Origin: Chitiniphilus shinanonensis DSM 23277
Lineage (GTDB): Bacteria; Pseudomonadota; Gammaproteobacteria; Burkholderiales; Chitinibacteraceae
Length of the DNA stretch: 64,000 nt
NCBI RefSeq assembly: GCF_000374805.1
Contig: NZ_KB895338.1
Coordinates: forward strand, 1 to 64,000
Direction of reading: 5' to 3'
Shown one piece after another: positions 21,676 through 31,324 of this stretch (the stretch's first letter is position 1; each line of letters begins with the position of its first letter). The notes beneath the pieces are model-generated. The model was not told where the DNA came from, made no database searches, and saw only the letters and a list, made by a program, of their open reading frames with translations. Position numbers and translations under genes: made by a program.

Positions 21676-22613
21676 CGTTGACGGAGCTGCGCTATATCGT
21701 CGCCGTGGCGCGGGAGCGCCATTTTGGCCGGGCTGCCGCGAGCTGTTTCGTCTCGCAGCCCACCTTATCGGTGGCGGTGAAGAAGCTGGAGGACGAACTC
21801 GGCGTGACTCTGTTCGAGCGCTCGGCCGGCGACGTGACGCTCACACCGATTGGCGAGCGCATCGTCGAGCAGTCCCAGGCCGTGCTGGAGGAAGTGCAGG
21901 TCATCAAACAGCTGGCGGAGCAGGGCAAGGACCCGCTGGCCGGCCCGCTGCGCCTGGGCATCATTTATTCGATCAGTCCCTACCTGCTACCGCATCTGAT
22001 TCCGGCGCTGCGCGAGCGCGCGCCACAGATGCAGGTGTTGCTGGAAGAGGACTACACCGCCCGGCTGGCGGAAATGCTCAAGCAGGGCGAGATCGACCTC
22101 GCCATCGTCGCCGAGCCGTTCCACGAGGGCGGCATCGTCACTCAGGCGGTCTACGAGGAACCTTTCGTGGTGGCCACGCCCAAGGGGCACCCGTGGGAAG
22201 CGCTGCCGCAGGTGAACGCCGAACAACTGGCCGAGGAGAACGTGCTGCTGTTGTCGCCCGGCAATTGCTTCCGCGACCAGGTACTGCAGATGTGCCCGGA
22301 CTTGAATCGCGAGAGCGTTCCGGCTGGCAGCAGCTTGCAACGCACTCTGCAGGGCAGCTCGCTGACCACCATCCGCCACATGGTGGCCGGCGGCATCGGG
22401 GTGACGGTGTTGCCGGTGACTTCGGTCGGCCCGACCGACGAAGCCCTGTTGTCGATCCGGCCGTTCGCCGAGCCGGTGCCGACCCGCCGGGTGGTGCTGG
22501 CGTGGCGCAAGAACTTCCCGCGCAACGCGGCGGTCGAGGCGGTCCGGCAGGCAGTGCTCAAGGCGCAGCTGGGTAACGTCACTTATCTGCCGGGCGAGCA
22601 TCCCTCGGTCTGA
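21672..22613 (+). CDS. oxyR: Hydrogen peroxide-sensing regulator OxyR
   Basis: A LysR-family activator of peroxide defence. From MTLTELRYIV it has 313 residues; the winged helix contains FGRAAASCFVSQPTLSVAVK. The two redox cysteines fall at exactly 199 and 208 (GNCFRDQVLQMC), the same positions that form the sensing disulfide in E. coli OxyR, so function as a peroxide sensor is well supported. It overlaps dsbB by ATGA. The downstream flavoprotein starts 78 bases later and could be in the same transcript. Confidence 0.95.
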   Translation: MTLTELRYIVAVARERHFGRAAASCFVSQPTLSVAVKKLEDELGVTLFERSAGDVTLTPIGERIVEQSQAVLEEVQVIKQLAEQGKDPLAGPLRLGIIYSISPYLLPHLIPALRERAPQMQVLLEEDYTARLAEMLKQGEIDLAIVAEPFHEGGIVTQAVYEEPFVVATPKGHPWEALPQVNAEQLAEENVLLLSPGNCFRDQVLQMCPDLNRESVPAGSSLQRTLQGSSLTTIRHMVAGGIGVTVLPVTSVGPTDEALLSIRPFAEPVPTRRVVLAWRKNFPRNAAVEAVRQAVLKAQLGNVTYLPGEHPSV

Positions 22614-22690
22614 TTCCCCGTTTTTCATCCTGTCGTCGATGGTGTCCCGCCCGGCCGGGCGGGATGGATGACGCAAATCCTGGAGCTTTC

Positions 22691-23842
22691 ATGTCCGATC
22701 CGATTGTGATCGTCGGTGCCGGCCTGGCCGCGTACCACTGCGCCCGAGAATTTCGCAAGCTCGATACCGAAACCCCGTTGTTCATCGTGGCGCGCGACGG
22801 CGCGGGCTTCTATTCCAAGCCGATGCTGTCCAATGCGCTGGCGGCCGGCAAGTCGCCGGAAGCGCTGGTGATGAAGTCGGCTGAAAAGATGGCGGAAGAA
22901 CTGAACGCCACCATCTGGCCGCGCTGCGACATGGCGTCGTTCGATCCGTCGGTGCGCACGGTCTCGATGGCGGATGGCAGGCAGCTACGCTACCGCGACC
23001 TGGTGCTGGCGCTCGGCGCGGACCCGATCCGTCTGCCGTTGACGAGCGAAGCAGCCCAACAGGTGCTGTCGGTCAACGATCTGGACGACTATGCGCGGTT
23101 TGCCGGGCAGCTGCCCGCCGAAGGTGTGGTGGCGATTCTCGGGTCCGGCCTGATCGGGTGTGAGTTCGCCAACGACCTGTTGGCGCGTGGCCTGAGACCG
23201 GTGCTGATCGATCCAGCGGCGTGGCCGCTGTCCAGGCTGGTGCCGCGCGAAGCGGGGGATTGGCTGCGTCGGCGCCTGGAGGCGGCGGGCGTCTCGTTCC
23301 GCCTTGGTGTCGCCGCGCAGGCGGTAGAGACGGCCGACGATGGATATCGCATTGTCCTGGTGGATGGCGAGGTGATACAGGCGGCGCTGGTGCTGTCGGC
23401 GGTCGGGCTGGCGCCGCGCGTGGCGCTGGCGCGTGCGGCCGGGCTCGATGTGGCGCGCGGCATCGTGGTCGGGCGAGATCTGCAGACCAGCGCGCCGCAC
23501 GTCTGGGCGCTGGGCGACTGCGCCGAGGTGGCGGGAATGAGCCTGCCTTTCGTGATGCCGATCATGCAGCAGGCACGCGCCTTGGCGGCGACGCTTGCCG
23601 GTCAGGCGGCGTCGGTCGGATACCCAGCCATGCCGGTCATCGTCAAGACTCCCGCCTGCCCGACGGTGGTGGCGCCTTGCTGGCGCGATAGCGACTGCAC
23701 CTGGCAGATCGAGGCCGACGACGGTGCGCTGGTGGCGCGGCGCCTCTCAGGCGAGGGCGTGCTGGAAGGCTTCGTGTTGATGGGCGAGGGCGTCAAGCAG
23801 CGGCAGGCACTGGTGCCGCAACTGCTTCCCTGGCTGGATTGA
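22691..23842 (+). CDS. FAD-dependent NAD(P)H:rubredoxin reductase-like oxidoreductase
   Basis: A 383-residue pyridine nucleotide-disulfide oxidoreductase fold. The FAD motif is at the N-terminus (PIVIVGAGLAAYHCAREFRK), a second dinucleotide motif at about 150 (VVAILGSGLIGCEFANDLL), and the flavin-binding block VWALGDCAEV at about 270. FYSKPMLSNALA near residue 38 is typical of rubredoxin reductases (RubB/AlkT-like), which pass electrons from NADH to rubredoxin. No rubredoxin gene is adjacent. The ATG at 22691 is preferred to one 27 bases upstream. Downstream of oxyR, it may belong to a redox-stress unit. Confidence 0.88.
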   Translation: MSDPIVIVGAGLAAYHCAREFRKLDTETPLFIVARDGAGFYSKPMLSNALAAGKSPEALVMKSAEKMAEELNATIWPRCDMASFDPSVRTVSMADGRQLRYRDLVLALGADPIRLPLTSEAAQQVLSVNDLDDYARFAGQLPAEGVVAILGSGLIGCEFANDLLARGLRPVLIDPAAWPLSRLVPREAGDWLRRRLEAAGVSFRLGVAAQAVETADDGYRIVLVDGEVIQAALVLSAVGLAPRVALARAAGLDVARGIVVGRDLQTSAPHVWALGDCAEVAGMSLPFVMPIMQQARALAATLAGQAASVGYPAMPVIVKTPACPTVVAPCWRDSDCTWQIEADDGALVARRLSGEGVLEGFVLMGEGVKQRQALVPQLLPWLD

Positions 23843-23915
23843 GGGCTATTGTCGAGGCGCTGCGTTTTGCGCGTGCTCAGGAGTCGCTGCGCCAGGCTCT
23901 GCGGGCCGCCGCGAA

Positions 23916-24671
23916 TCAGTTGTTGCGCAGTACCGGCTCGATGCCGAGCGCCCGTAGCTGGTGCTTGGCCGCTTCGGCTTCGGCCTTGGTCTTGAATGGG
24001 CCGATCTGCACCCGCGTTTCCAGGTAGGCCGGGATCCCGGCTTTTTGCAGTTGCCGCAGCAGCTTTTCCGCATTGTCGGCGTGCAGAAATACCCCTGCCT
24101 GCACCGTGTAGGCCGCCGGTTCGTCCTGTGCTGTGCGCGGTGCCTGTGGTGTCGGCGGGGCGGCGACGGCCGGGCTGGTCGGCGCGCCTGGCCGGGCGAG
24201 TGTCGGCACGGTGGGCCGGACAATCGGTGCGGGTCGCGCTGCGGCAGGCGTCGGGGTGGTGCCGGCGAGCCGGGACGGCATGGTTTCGCGTGGCGCTGGA
24301 ATGGGGGTCGGGGCGGCAGTCATGGCGGCTGCCTGCGTCGGGGCGGGTGTCGCTGCCGGTGGCGCGGGGGGCTCGGCGGTCGGTGTGGCCCTGGCCGGTG
24401 CGGACGACGTCGGCGCGCTGGCCTCGACCGGCAGGCTGGCTGCGGCGGGAACGCTGGCGATGGCGGGGGTAGGGGTCGCGACGGCGGCGATGCGCGGCTT
24501 GGCGGGGGTGACGGCGACTTGCGGCGTTTCGGGGGCCGGGCGATCCAGCAGGTAGATGCCGGCCAGGATGATGACAATGAGCCCGGCGGCGATGCCGAGG
24601 CGCCAAAACACTTGTTCTTTCAGCCGATGCTGCTCGGCTTCTCTCAGCAAAGGGTCCTGTCCGTCGCTCAT
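23916..24671 (-). CDS. SPOR-domain membrane protein
   Basis: 251 residues: a short cytoplasmic start, one membrane helix (about 24-43, LGIAAGLIVIILAGIYLL), a long Ala/Pro/Thr-rich periplasmic linker (about 45-180) and a C-terminal SPOR domain (about 185-250, YTVQAGVFLHADNAEKLLRQ … VQIGPFKTKAEAEAAKHQL). SPOR domains bind denuded peptidoglycan at the division septum. It resembles DedD/FtsN-type proteins, though it is not clearly either. It is convergent with the flavoprotein gene, 73 bases apart. Confidence 0.9.
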   Translation of the reverse strand: MSDGQDPLLREAEQHRLKEQVFWRLGIAAGLIVIILAGIYLLDRPAPETPQVAVTPAKPRIAAVATPTPAIASVPAAASLPVEASAPTSSAPARATPTAEPPAPPAATPAPTQAAAMTAAPTPIPAPRETMPSRLAGTTPTPAAARPAPIVRPTVPTLARPGAPTSPAVAAPPTPQAPRTAQDEPAAYTVQAGVFLHADNAEKLLRQLQKAGIPAYLETRVQIGPFKTKAEAEAAKHQLRALGIEPVLRNN

Positions 24672-24692
24672 CTGCCGCTATGCACGCAAGTT

Positions 24693-24701
24693 TGTTATAA
24701 T
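24693..24701 (+). promoter_or_regulatory. Candidate extended -10 promoter for ndk
   Basis: TGTTATAAT is a perfect -10 with the TGN extension; the -35 is poor, as is common for extended -10 promoters. It lies about 130 bases before ndk. Confidence 0.5.
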
Positions 24702-24831
24702 GTTCGGCTATTTTGACGCAGCGCAATACCCGCTGCCGATAAGCCAGTTTGAGGCTAGCGTAGTCTAGCCGGTTGCTGCAAACGATTTCTTTGTCCTTTA
24801 TCTAGAACCGTAACGCCTATTCGGAGTCAAC

Positions 24832-25260
24832 ATGGCTATTGAACGTACGCTGTCGATCGTAAAACCTGATGCCGTCGCCAAGAATGTGGTTGGCAAGATT
24901 TATGATCGCTTCGAATCCGCTGGTCTGAAGGTCATCGCCGCGCGCATGAAGCATCTGTCGCGCACCGAGGCCGAAGGCTTCTACGCCGTGCACAAGGAAC
25001 GCCCTTTCTTCAAGGACTTGGTCGACTTCATGGTCTCCGGTCCGGTGATGATCCAGGTGCTGGAAGGCGAGAATGCGGTGCTGAAGAACCGCGAGCTGAT
25101 GGGCGCCACCGATCCGAAGAAGGCCGACAAGGGTACCATCCGCGCCGATTTTGCCGAGTCGATCGACGCCAATGCGGTGCACGGTTCGGACAGCCTGGAG
25201 AACGCGGCGATCGAGATCGCCTACTTCTTCGCGGCTTCCGAAGTGTACGGCGCCAAGTAA
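24832..25260 (+). CDS. ndk: Nucleoside diphosphate kinase
   Basis: Ndk balances nucleoside triphosphates by transferring the gamma phosphate through a phosphohistidine. The 142 residues match the family; the active-site His117 is in [12 protein letters not shown], and the N-terminal [13 protein letters not shown] is the nucleotide-binding start. It begins the housekeeping block; rlmN follows 41 bases later on the same strand, an order common in betaproteobacteria. Confidence 0.98.
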   Translation: MAIERTLSIVKPDAVAKNVVGKIYDRFESAGLKVIAARMKHLSRTEAEGFYAVHKERPFFKDLVDFMVSGPVMIQVLEGENAVLKNRELMGATDPKKADKGTIRADFAESIDANAVHGSDSLENAAIEIAYFFAASEVYGAK

Positions 25261-25301
25261 TTCGAGTCCGCCCTGTGCGGGCGGTCCGGGAGTGAATGCG
25301 A

Positions 25302-26423
25302 ATGTCCGTCAATCTGCTTGATTTCGACGCCGAGCACATGGCTGAGTTGATGGTGCGCTACGGCGAAAAGCCGTTCCGTGCCAAACAGCTGATGAAGTGG
25401 ATCCATCAGCGCGGCGTGGCCGACTTCGAGCAGATGACCGACATCGCCAAGAATTTTCGCACCAGGCTGGCCGGCGACGCGCACGTCAAGGCGCCGGACA
25501 TGCTGGCCGAGCACGTGGCCACCGACGGCACCACCAAGTGGCTGCTGGATGTCGGGGTCGGCAATGGCATCGAGACAGTGTTCATCCCCGAGGATGATCG
25601 CGGCACGCTGTGCGTATCCAGCCAGGTGGGGTGCGCGCTGGAGTGTTCGTTCTGTTCCACTGCGCGCCAGGGTTTCAACCGCAATCTGTCCGTCGGCGAG
25701 ATCATCGGCCAGTTGTGGTGGGCCAATACCCGCCTCTCGGCCGAGCAGGCGCGCCTCGGCACCCCGGCCAACGAGGACGGCCGCATCGTCTCCAACGTGG
25801 TGATGATGGGCATGGGCGAGCCGCTGGCCAATTTCGACAACGTGGTCGCCGCGCTGCGCCTGATGCTGGACGACAATGCCTACGGCCTGTCGCGTCGCCG
25901 GGTGACGTTGTCCACCTCGGGGCTGGTGCCGGCGATGGATCGGCTGCGCGATGCCTGTCCGGTGGCGCTGGCGGTCAGCCTGCATGCGCCGAACGACGAA
26001 ATCCGCGATCACATCGTCCCCATCAACAAGAAATACCCGTTGCGCGAACTGCTGGCGGCCTGTAATCGCTACCTGGACAAGGCGCCCCGCGATTTCATCA
26101 CCTTCGAGTATGTGATGCTCGAAGGCGTCAACGATCTGCCCGAACATGCCCGGCAACTGGCCGCCTTGTTGCGCGAAGTGCCGTGCAAGCTGAACCTGAT
26201 TCCGTTCAATCCCTTCCCCAACTCGGGGTACAACCGTTCGTCGCGCGATGCTATCCTCGCTTTTCGCGACATCCTGATCGAGTCGGGCTACATCGTCACG
26301 GTCCGCAAAACCCGTGGCGACGACATCGACGCCGCCTGTGGCCAGCTGGCCGGCCAGGTCAAGGATCGGACCCGTCGCACCCAGCGCGCGAACGACGCGC
26401 AGCCGATTACATTCCGGAGTTGA
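25302..26423 (+). CDS. rlmN: Dual-specificity 23S rRNA/tRNA adenosine C2-methyltransferase RlmN
   Basis: A radical-SAM enzyme that methylates C2 of A2503 in 23S rRNA and A37 in several tRNAs. The cluster motif C-x3-C-x2-C is at Cys111, Cys115, Cys118 ([18 protein letters not shown]), with [13 protein letters not shown] further on. The ATG at 25302 has GGGAG 9 nt upstream; the ATG 6 bases earlier is too close to it. Length 373, standard. The catalytic Cys near the C-terminus is within [10 protein letters not shown]. Confidence 0.97.
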   Translation: MSVNLLDFDAEHMAELMVRYGEKPFRAKQLMKWIHQRGVADFEQMTDIAKNFRTRLAGDAHVKAPDMLAEHVATDGTTKWLLDVGVGNGIETVFIPEDDRGTLCVSSQVGCALECSFCSTARQGFNRNLSVGEIIGQLWWANTRLSAEQARLGTPANEDGRIVSNVVMMGMGEPLANFDNVVAALRLMLDDNAYGLSRRRVTLSTSGLVPAMDRLRDACPVALAVSLHAPNDEIRDHIVPINKKYPLRELLAACNRYLDKAPRDFITFEYVMLEGVNDLPEHARQLAALLREVPCKLNLIPFNPFPNSGYNRSSRDAILAFRDILIESGYIVTVRKTRGDDIDAACGQLAGQVKDRTRRTQRANDAQPITFRS

Positions 26424-26433
26424 GGGAGAGAAC

Positions 26434-27180
26434 ATGCGAGGTTTGATTGCGACGGTGGGCCTGGTGCTGGGACTGATCGCAGGAGGCCTCGCTACGCCGG
26501 TCCTGGCCGAGCCCGGCGATGTGGCCACCCTGCGTACCCAGCTCGCCGCGGGCTATTTCAAGCGCGGCCAGTACGGTATCGCCATCGAGGAAGCCAATCG
26601 CGCCATCGCGGCCAATCCGCGCTATGCCGAGGCGTACAACATGCTCGGCCTGATCTATGCCGAGCTGAAAGAAGACCAGAAGGCGCGGGACAACTTCCAG
26701 AAGGCGCTTTCACTGTCCCCGGACAACCCCAACATCAATCACAATTACGGCTGGTTCCTGTGCGACCGGGGTCAGTACGAAGAAGGCATCCTCTATTATC
26801 TGAACGCCCTGAAGGACAAGCTCTATCCCACGCCGGACAAGACCTTGATCAATGCGGGGCAGTGTTCCATCCAGGCGGGCAAGTTGAACAACGCCCAGGA
26901 TTATTTCGAGCAGGCGCTGCGTTTCCGGCCGGACAACCTGCAGGCGCGTCTCTGGCTGGTCGAACTGGGCCTGAAGAAGGGCGATCCGGTGCTGGCCAAG
27001 CAGAGCTACGTCGAATTGATGAAACGCCTGCCCGAGAGCGCGGAATCGCTGTGGCTTGGCGTGCGCGTCGAGCGGATGTCTGGCAACACCAATGCCGAGG
27101 CGCGGCTGGCGGCCAAATTGCGCAACCAGTTCCCCGAGTCGGTGGAAGCCACCAAGTTGTTGAGCGGAAAGTACGACTGA
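26434..27180 (+). CDS. pilW: Type IV pilus biogenesis/stability protein (PilW/PilF), TPR
   Basis: This pilotin helps the PilQ secretin assemble and stabilises pili. 248 residues: a Sec signal (1 to about 25, ending PVLAEPGD) followed by five or six tetratricopeptide repeats (AEAYNMLGLIYAELKEDQKA, INHNYGWFLCDRGQYEEGI and others). The family is normally a lipoprotein, but no Cys occurs in or near the signal peptide, so this version looks soluble-periplasmic or anchored another way. Its place between rlmN and rodZ is the conserved one. The start follows GAGGGAGAG. Confidence 0.92.
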   Translation: MRGLIATVGLVLGLIAGGLATPVLAEPGDVATLRTQLAAGYFKRGQYGIAIEEANRAIAANPRYAEAYNMLGLIYAELKEDQKARDNFQKALSLSPDNPNINHNYGWFLCDRGQYEEGILYYLNALKDKLYPTPDKTLINAGQCSIQAGKLNNAQDYFEQALRFRPDNLQARLWLVELGLKKGDPVLAKQSYVELMKRLPESAESLWLGVRVERMSGNTNAEARLAAKLRNQFPESVEATKLLSGKYD

Positions 27181-27229
27181 ACAAGAAGACCGGCCGACCT
27201 TCGGGCAGCGGCGTGGAAAACTGCACAGA

Positions 27230-28096
27230 ATGAGCGAGCAAACCGAATCGACGATGTCCCAGCCACACGGCGTGGGTTCCCGGCTGAAGGCACGGCGCGA
27301 ACAGATGGGCCTGGCGATCGAGCAGGTCGCCGCGCAATTGAAGCTGGCGAAGAAGCAGATCGAGGCCATCGAGTCCGACCACTACAGCTCGTTGCCGGGC
27401 AATACCTTCGCCCGCGGCTTCGTGCGCAACTACGCCAAGTTGTTGGGCATGGATGCCGCGCCGCTGCTGGCCGATCTGGAAGGACTGCTTCCGACCGAGC
27501 GGGCGCAGGTTGCGCTGCCGTCGGTGCGCGAAGAGGTCGGGGTCAGCCTGGGCAGTACGCTGCCGCGCGTGTCGTCCTCGTCCCGGCTGCCGGCGGTGGT
27601 GGCGGGGGTCATCGGCTTCGGTCTGGTGTTCGGTGGTGTCTGGTGGTACCTGCAACAGCCGGTCAGCCCGCAACTCGATACCCCGCCGGTAGAGGTGGTG
27701 GCGCCGGTGGATCCGGTGGCCGAGGTCGCCTCGCCGGTGTCGTCCACAGCCAGCGCGACCGCATCGCAGGTGGCGGTTGCCGTGGTGCCCACGCCGGCCG
27801 CCGCGGCGGCCACGGTCACGCCGACCGTTACGCCAGCTGCGACGCCGACGCCGGCCACCAGTGGCGAACTGCGTCTGGTTGCGCGCGGCGAGACGTGGGT
27901 ACAGATTTTCGACGCCGATGGGCGTCGCGTGATTTCCGAAGTCATCCCGGCCGGTGGCGAGCGCTTCGTGAGCGGGCGCGCGCCATACCGTCTCAAGATC
28001 GGCAATGCGCCGCAAACCCGGTTGTACCTGCGTGGCAAGGAAGTGGATCTGGCGCCGTATACCCAGGTCAATGTGGCCGCGTTCGAATTGAAGTAA
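27230..28096 (+). CDS. rodZ: RodZ-like cytoskeletal protein
   Basis: RodZ links MreB filaments to the cell-wall elongation machinery. 288 residues: a cytoplasmic Cro/C1-type helix-turn-helix (about 15-80, LKARREQMGLAIEQVAAQLK, NTFARGFVRNYAKLLGMD), a membrane helix (about 123-145), a Pro/Thr/Ala-rich linker and a periplasmic DUF4115 domain (LRLVARGETWVQIFDADGRR). It lies between pilW and ispG as in related genomes. Confidence 0.93.
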   Translation: MSEQTESTMSQPHGVGSRLKARREQMGLAIEQVAAQLKLAKKQIEAIESDHYSSLPGNTFARGFVRNYAKLLGMDAAPLLADLEGLLPTERAQVALPSVREEVGVSLGSTLPRVSSSSRLPAVVAGVIGFGLVFGGVWWYLQQPVSPQLDTPPVEVVAPVDPVAEVASPVSSTASATASQVAVAVVPTPAAAAATVTPTVTPAATPTPATSGELRLVARGETWVQIFDADGRRVISEVIPAGGERFVSGRAPYRLKIGNAPQTRLYLRGKEVDLAPYTQVNVAAFELK

Positions 28097-28108
28097 CCCC
28101 CCCAGGCA

Positions 28109-29380
28109 ATGATGAGCGATTTCCTTCCTCGCCGTAGAACCCGGCAGGTCCGTCTGGGCCATGCTTGGATCGGCAGCGATCACCCGGTGCTGGTCCAGTC
28201 GATGACCAATACCGACACCGCGGACATCGACGGTACCGCGCGGCAGATCTTCGATCTGTGGCGAGCCGGTTCCGAGGCGGTCCGCATCACCGTCAACAGC
28301 TCCGAGGCCGCCGCGGCGGTTGCGCCGATCCAGGCGCAACTGGAGGAGTGGGGCTGTCGTGTGCCGTTGATCGGCGACTTCCACTTCAACGGCGACCGGC
28401 TGCTGCGCGAGTTCCCAGAGTGCGCCAAGGCGCTGGCCAAGTACCGCATCAATCCCGGTAATGTCGGGAAGGGCAGCAAGCGGGACGAAAAATTCGCCTT
28501 CATGATCGAAAAAGCCATCGAGTACGACAAGGTGGTGCGCATCGGCGTGAACTGGGGTTCGATCGATCAGGCCATGGCCACCCGCTTGATGGACGAGAAC
28601 AGCAGGCTGGCGACCCCGTTGCCGGTCGAGGTGGTGATGCGCGAGACGCTGATCCGTTCCGCGCTCGAATCCGCCGAGCAGGCCATCGGTTGGGGGCTGT
28701 CGCCGGACAGGATCGTGCTGTCGTGCAAGGTGTCGCACGTGCAGGACCTGATCGCGGTCTACCGCGACCTGGGTGGTCGTTGCGATTTCCCGCTGCACCT
28801 GGGGTTGACCGAGGCCGGCATGGGCTCCAAGGGCATTGTCGCCTCATCCGCCGCGCTGGCCGTGCTGTTGCAGGAAGGCATCGGCGACACCATCCGCATT
28901 TCGCTCACGCCCGAGCCGGGCGGTGACCGCACCAAGGAAGTAGTGGTTGCGCAGGAGCTGCTGCAAACCATGGGTCTGCGCAGCTTCACTCCGCTGGTGA
29001 CGGCCTGCCCCGGTTGTGGTCGCACCACCTCCACCGTGTTCCAGGAGCTGGCACAGGACATCCAGGAGTTCCTGCGGCGGCAGATGCCGGTATGGCGTGA
29101 GCAGTACCCGGGTGTCGAGGACATGAAGGTCGCCGTGATGGGCTGCGTGGTCAACGGGCCGGGCGAATCCAAGCTGGCCGATATCGGCATCAGCCTGCCG
29201 GGTACCGGCGAAGTACCGGTCTGCCCCGTGTACGTCGACGGTGAAAAGACCGTGACGCTGAAGGGTGACCAGGTGGCCGCCGAATTCCAGGCCATCGTCG
29301 AAGATTACGTCAGCACGCGTTATGGCGAGGGTGGCGCCAAGCGTGCGCAGAACAAGACCATTCCGCTCAAGGTTGTTTGA
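28109..29380 (+). CDS. ispG: 4-hydroxy-3-methylbut-2-en-1-yl diphosphate synthase
   Basis: IspG (GcpE) carries out the sixth step of the MEP isoprenoid pathway, converting MEcPP to HMBPP with a [4Fe-4S] cluster. The 423 residues carry the cluster cysteines at about 300, 303 and 346 ([26 protein letters not shown]). The barrel motifs [13 protein letters not shown] and [13 protein letters not shown] are standard. An ATG one codon later is equally possible. The gene is 12 bases after rodZ and 5 before hisS. Confidence 0.98.
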   Translation: MMSDFLPRRRTRQVRLGHAWIGSDHPVLVQSMTNTDTADIDGTARQIFDLWRAGSEAVRITVNSSEAAAAVAPIQAQLEEWGCRVPLIGDFHFNGDRLLREFPECAKALAKYRINPGNVGKGSKRDEKFAFMIEKAIEYDKVVRIGVNWGSIDQAMATRLMDENSRLATPLPVEVVMRETLIRSALESAEQAIGWGLSPDRIVLSCKVSHVQDLIAVYRDLGGRCDFPLHLGLTEAGMGSKGIVASSAALAVLLQEGIGDTIRISLTPEPGGDRTKEVVVAQELLQTMGLRSFTPLVTACPGCGRTTSTVFQELAQDIQEFLRRQMPVWREQYPGVEDMKVAVMGCVVNGPGESKLADIGISLPGTGEVPVCPVYVDGEKTVTLKGDQVAAEFQAIVEDYVSTRYGEGGAKRAQNKTIPLKVV

Positions 29381-29385
29381 TTTCC

Positions 29386-30648
29386 ATGGCTGACAAGTTC
29401 CAAAGCATCAAGGGCTTTTACGACATTTTGCCGGGTGATTCCGCGCTCTGGCAGAAGCTCGGCGACGTGGCTGCACGCGTGCTCGCCCAGTACGGTTACC
29501 GCTATATTCACCTGCCGATCGTCGAACCCACCGGCCTGTACGTGCGCGGCGTTGGCGAGAACACCGACATCGTCGAGAAGGAAATGTATTCCTGGGTCGA
29601 TGCGCTCAACGGCGACAAGTTGACGTTGCGCCCGGAAGGTACCGCCGGGTGCGTGCGCGCAGTAGTCGAGCACAGCCTGACCTACAACGGCCCACAGCGG
29701 TTGTGGTATGCCGGCCCGATGTTCCGGCACGAAAACGTGCAAAAGGGGCGGCAGCGCCAGTTCCATCAGGTGGGGGTCGAAGCGTTCGGCTTCACCGGCC
29801 CGGATGTCGATGCCGAGCAGATGGTGATGCTGGCCCGACTCTGGCGCGAACTGGGGCTGGCCGACGTGGCATTGCAGATCAACACCATCGGTGACGCGGC
29901 CGAGCGCGCGGCATACCGCCAGGTGCTGATCGAGTATTTCGAGCGAAACAGCGCCCTGCTGGACGAGGATGCCCGCCGTCGCCTGCACGCCAACCCGTTG
30001 CGCATCCTGGACAGCAAGAACCCCGCGATGCAGGAAATGATCGAGGCGGCGCCCAAGTTGTTCGACACGCTGGGGCCGGACAGTCGCGCCCACTACGACG
30101 GCGTGTGTCAGTTTCTGAGCGACGCCGGCGTGGCCTTCCAGTTGAACCAGCGCCTGGTGCGCGGCCTGGATTACTACAACCGCACCGTATTCGAATGGGT
30201 GACCACCCGGCTGGGCAGCCAGGGCACCATCGCCGGCGGCGGTCGTTACGACACGCTGGTGGAAACCCTGGGCGGCAAGCCCACTCCGGCCTGCGGCTTC
30301 GGCATGGGGTTGGAGCGCGTGTTCCTGCTGATGCAGGAATACGGCGTGCCGGCCTCGGATGCCCCCGACGTCTACCTGGTCAATCTGGGCGATGCGGCGC
30401 AGCGCCTGGCCCTCGGCCTGGCCGAGCAATTGCGCGATGCGGGGCTTGCCGTGGCGGTGCATGCCGGCGGCGGCAGCTTCAAGTCGCAGTTCAAGAAGGC
30501 GGATGCCAGCGGCGCTCGTTTCGCCGTGGTGATCGGCGACGACGAAGCACGCAACGGCACCGCCAATCTCAAGACGCTCACCGGCGATGGCGCGGGCGAG
30601 CAGGTGACGCTGGCGCTGGGCGACCTGGCCGCGCGAATTCGGGCATAA
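29386..30648 (+). CDS. hisS: Histidine--tRNA ligase
   Basis: A class II synthetase. 420 residues from MADKFQSIKGFYDILPGDS; histidine-specific motifs LVRGLDYYNRTVFEW and the class II motif 2/3 arginines (GPMFRHENVQKGRQRQF, GCGFGMGLERVFLL) are present. The ATG at 29386 is 5 bases after the ispG stop; a TTG three codons earlier overlaps ispG and is less likely. Confidence 0.98.
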   Translation: MADKFQSIKGFYDILPGDSALWQKLGDVAARVLAQYGYRYIHLPIVEPTGLYVRGVGENTDIVEKEMYSWVDALNGDKLTLRPEGTAGCVRAVVEHSLTYNGPQRLWYAGPMFRHENVQKGRQRQFHQVGVEAFGFTGPDVDAEQMVMLARLWRELGLADVALQINTIGDAAERAAYRQVLIEYFERNSALLDEDARRRLHANPLRILDSKNPAMQEMIEAAPKLFDTLGPDSRAHYDGVCQFLSDAGVAFQLNQRLVRGLDYYNRTVFEWVTTRLGSQGTIAGGGRYDTLVETLGGKPTPACGFGMGLERVFLLMQEYGVPASDAPDVYLVNLGDAAQRLALGLAEQLRDAGLAVAVHAGGGSFKSQFKKADASGARFAVVIGDDEARNGTANLKTLTGDGAGEQVTLALGDLAARIRA

Positions 30649-30693
30649 TCGCCACTTCCGTCTATCCCGCTCTGGACTCTGGAAAACCATAAG

Positions 30694-31323
30694 ATGGCAT
30701 TCGACCTGCAGGAACAAGAACAAATCGCCGATTTCAAGGCTTGGTGGAACAGTTGGGGCAAGTTCCTGGCCACCGCCGTGATCCTTGCGTTGCTGGGTTA
30801 TCTGGCGTGGCAGGGCTGGCATGCCTATCAGAAGAGCCAGGCGGAAAAGGCCGGCTTGATCTACGCTCGCATCGAAGGTGCGATCGGCGGTGATGCCGCC
30901 AAGATCCGGGCCGACGCCGATCTGCTCAAGCAGGATTTCTCCGGTTCCGCCTATGCATCGCGCGGCGCGCTGTTCGCGGCCAAGGCGAGCGCCGACGCCG
31001 GACAGCTCAAGGAAGCCGAGGCCCAGTTGAACTGGGTGGTGGCCAACAGCGACGAAGCCGATCTGCGCGATGCCGCTCGCCTGCGCCTGGCCGCGGTGCA
31101 ACTGGATCAGAAGCAGCCGGATGCCGCGCTGAAGACCCTGGGTGGCGCCGAGAGCACCGGCTTTGCCGGGCTGGTCGCGGAACTTCGCGGCGATATCCTG
31201 CTCGACAAGGGCGATAGCGCCGGTGCCCGCGAAGCCTACAAGGAAGCGCTGTCCAAGCTGCCCAAGGACGCACCGAATATCCAGTTCGTCCAAGTGAAAC
31301 TCGACGCATTGCAAAAGGTTTGA
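30694..31323 (+). CDS. YfgM-family membrane TPR protein
   Basis: 209 residues: a cytoplasmic start (MAFDLQEQEQIADFKAWWNS), one membrane helix (about 24-44) and a periplasmic TPR-like helical domain. In E. coli the YfgM protein associates with SecYEG and the chaperone PpiD and helps outer-membrane protein biogenesis. Its position between hisS and bamB is the conserved one. bamB starts 1 base after its stop. Confidence 0.92.
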   Translation: MAFDLQEQEQIADFKAWWNSWGKFLATAVILALLGYLAWQGWHAYQKSQAEKAGLIYARIEGAIGGDAAKIRADADLLKQDFSGSAYASRGALFAAKASADAGQLKEAEAQLNWVVANSDEADLRDAARLRLAAVQLDQKQPDAALKTLGGAESTGFAGLVAELRGDILLDKGDSAGAREAYKEALSKLPKDAPNIQFVQVKLDALQKV

Positions 31324-31324
31324 C

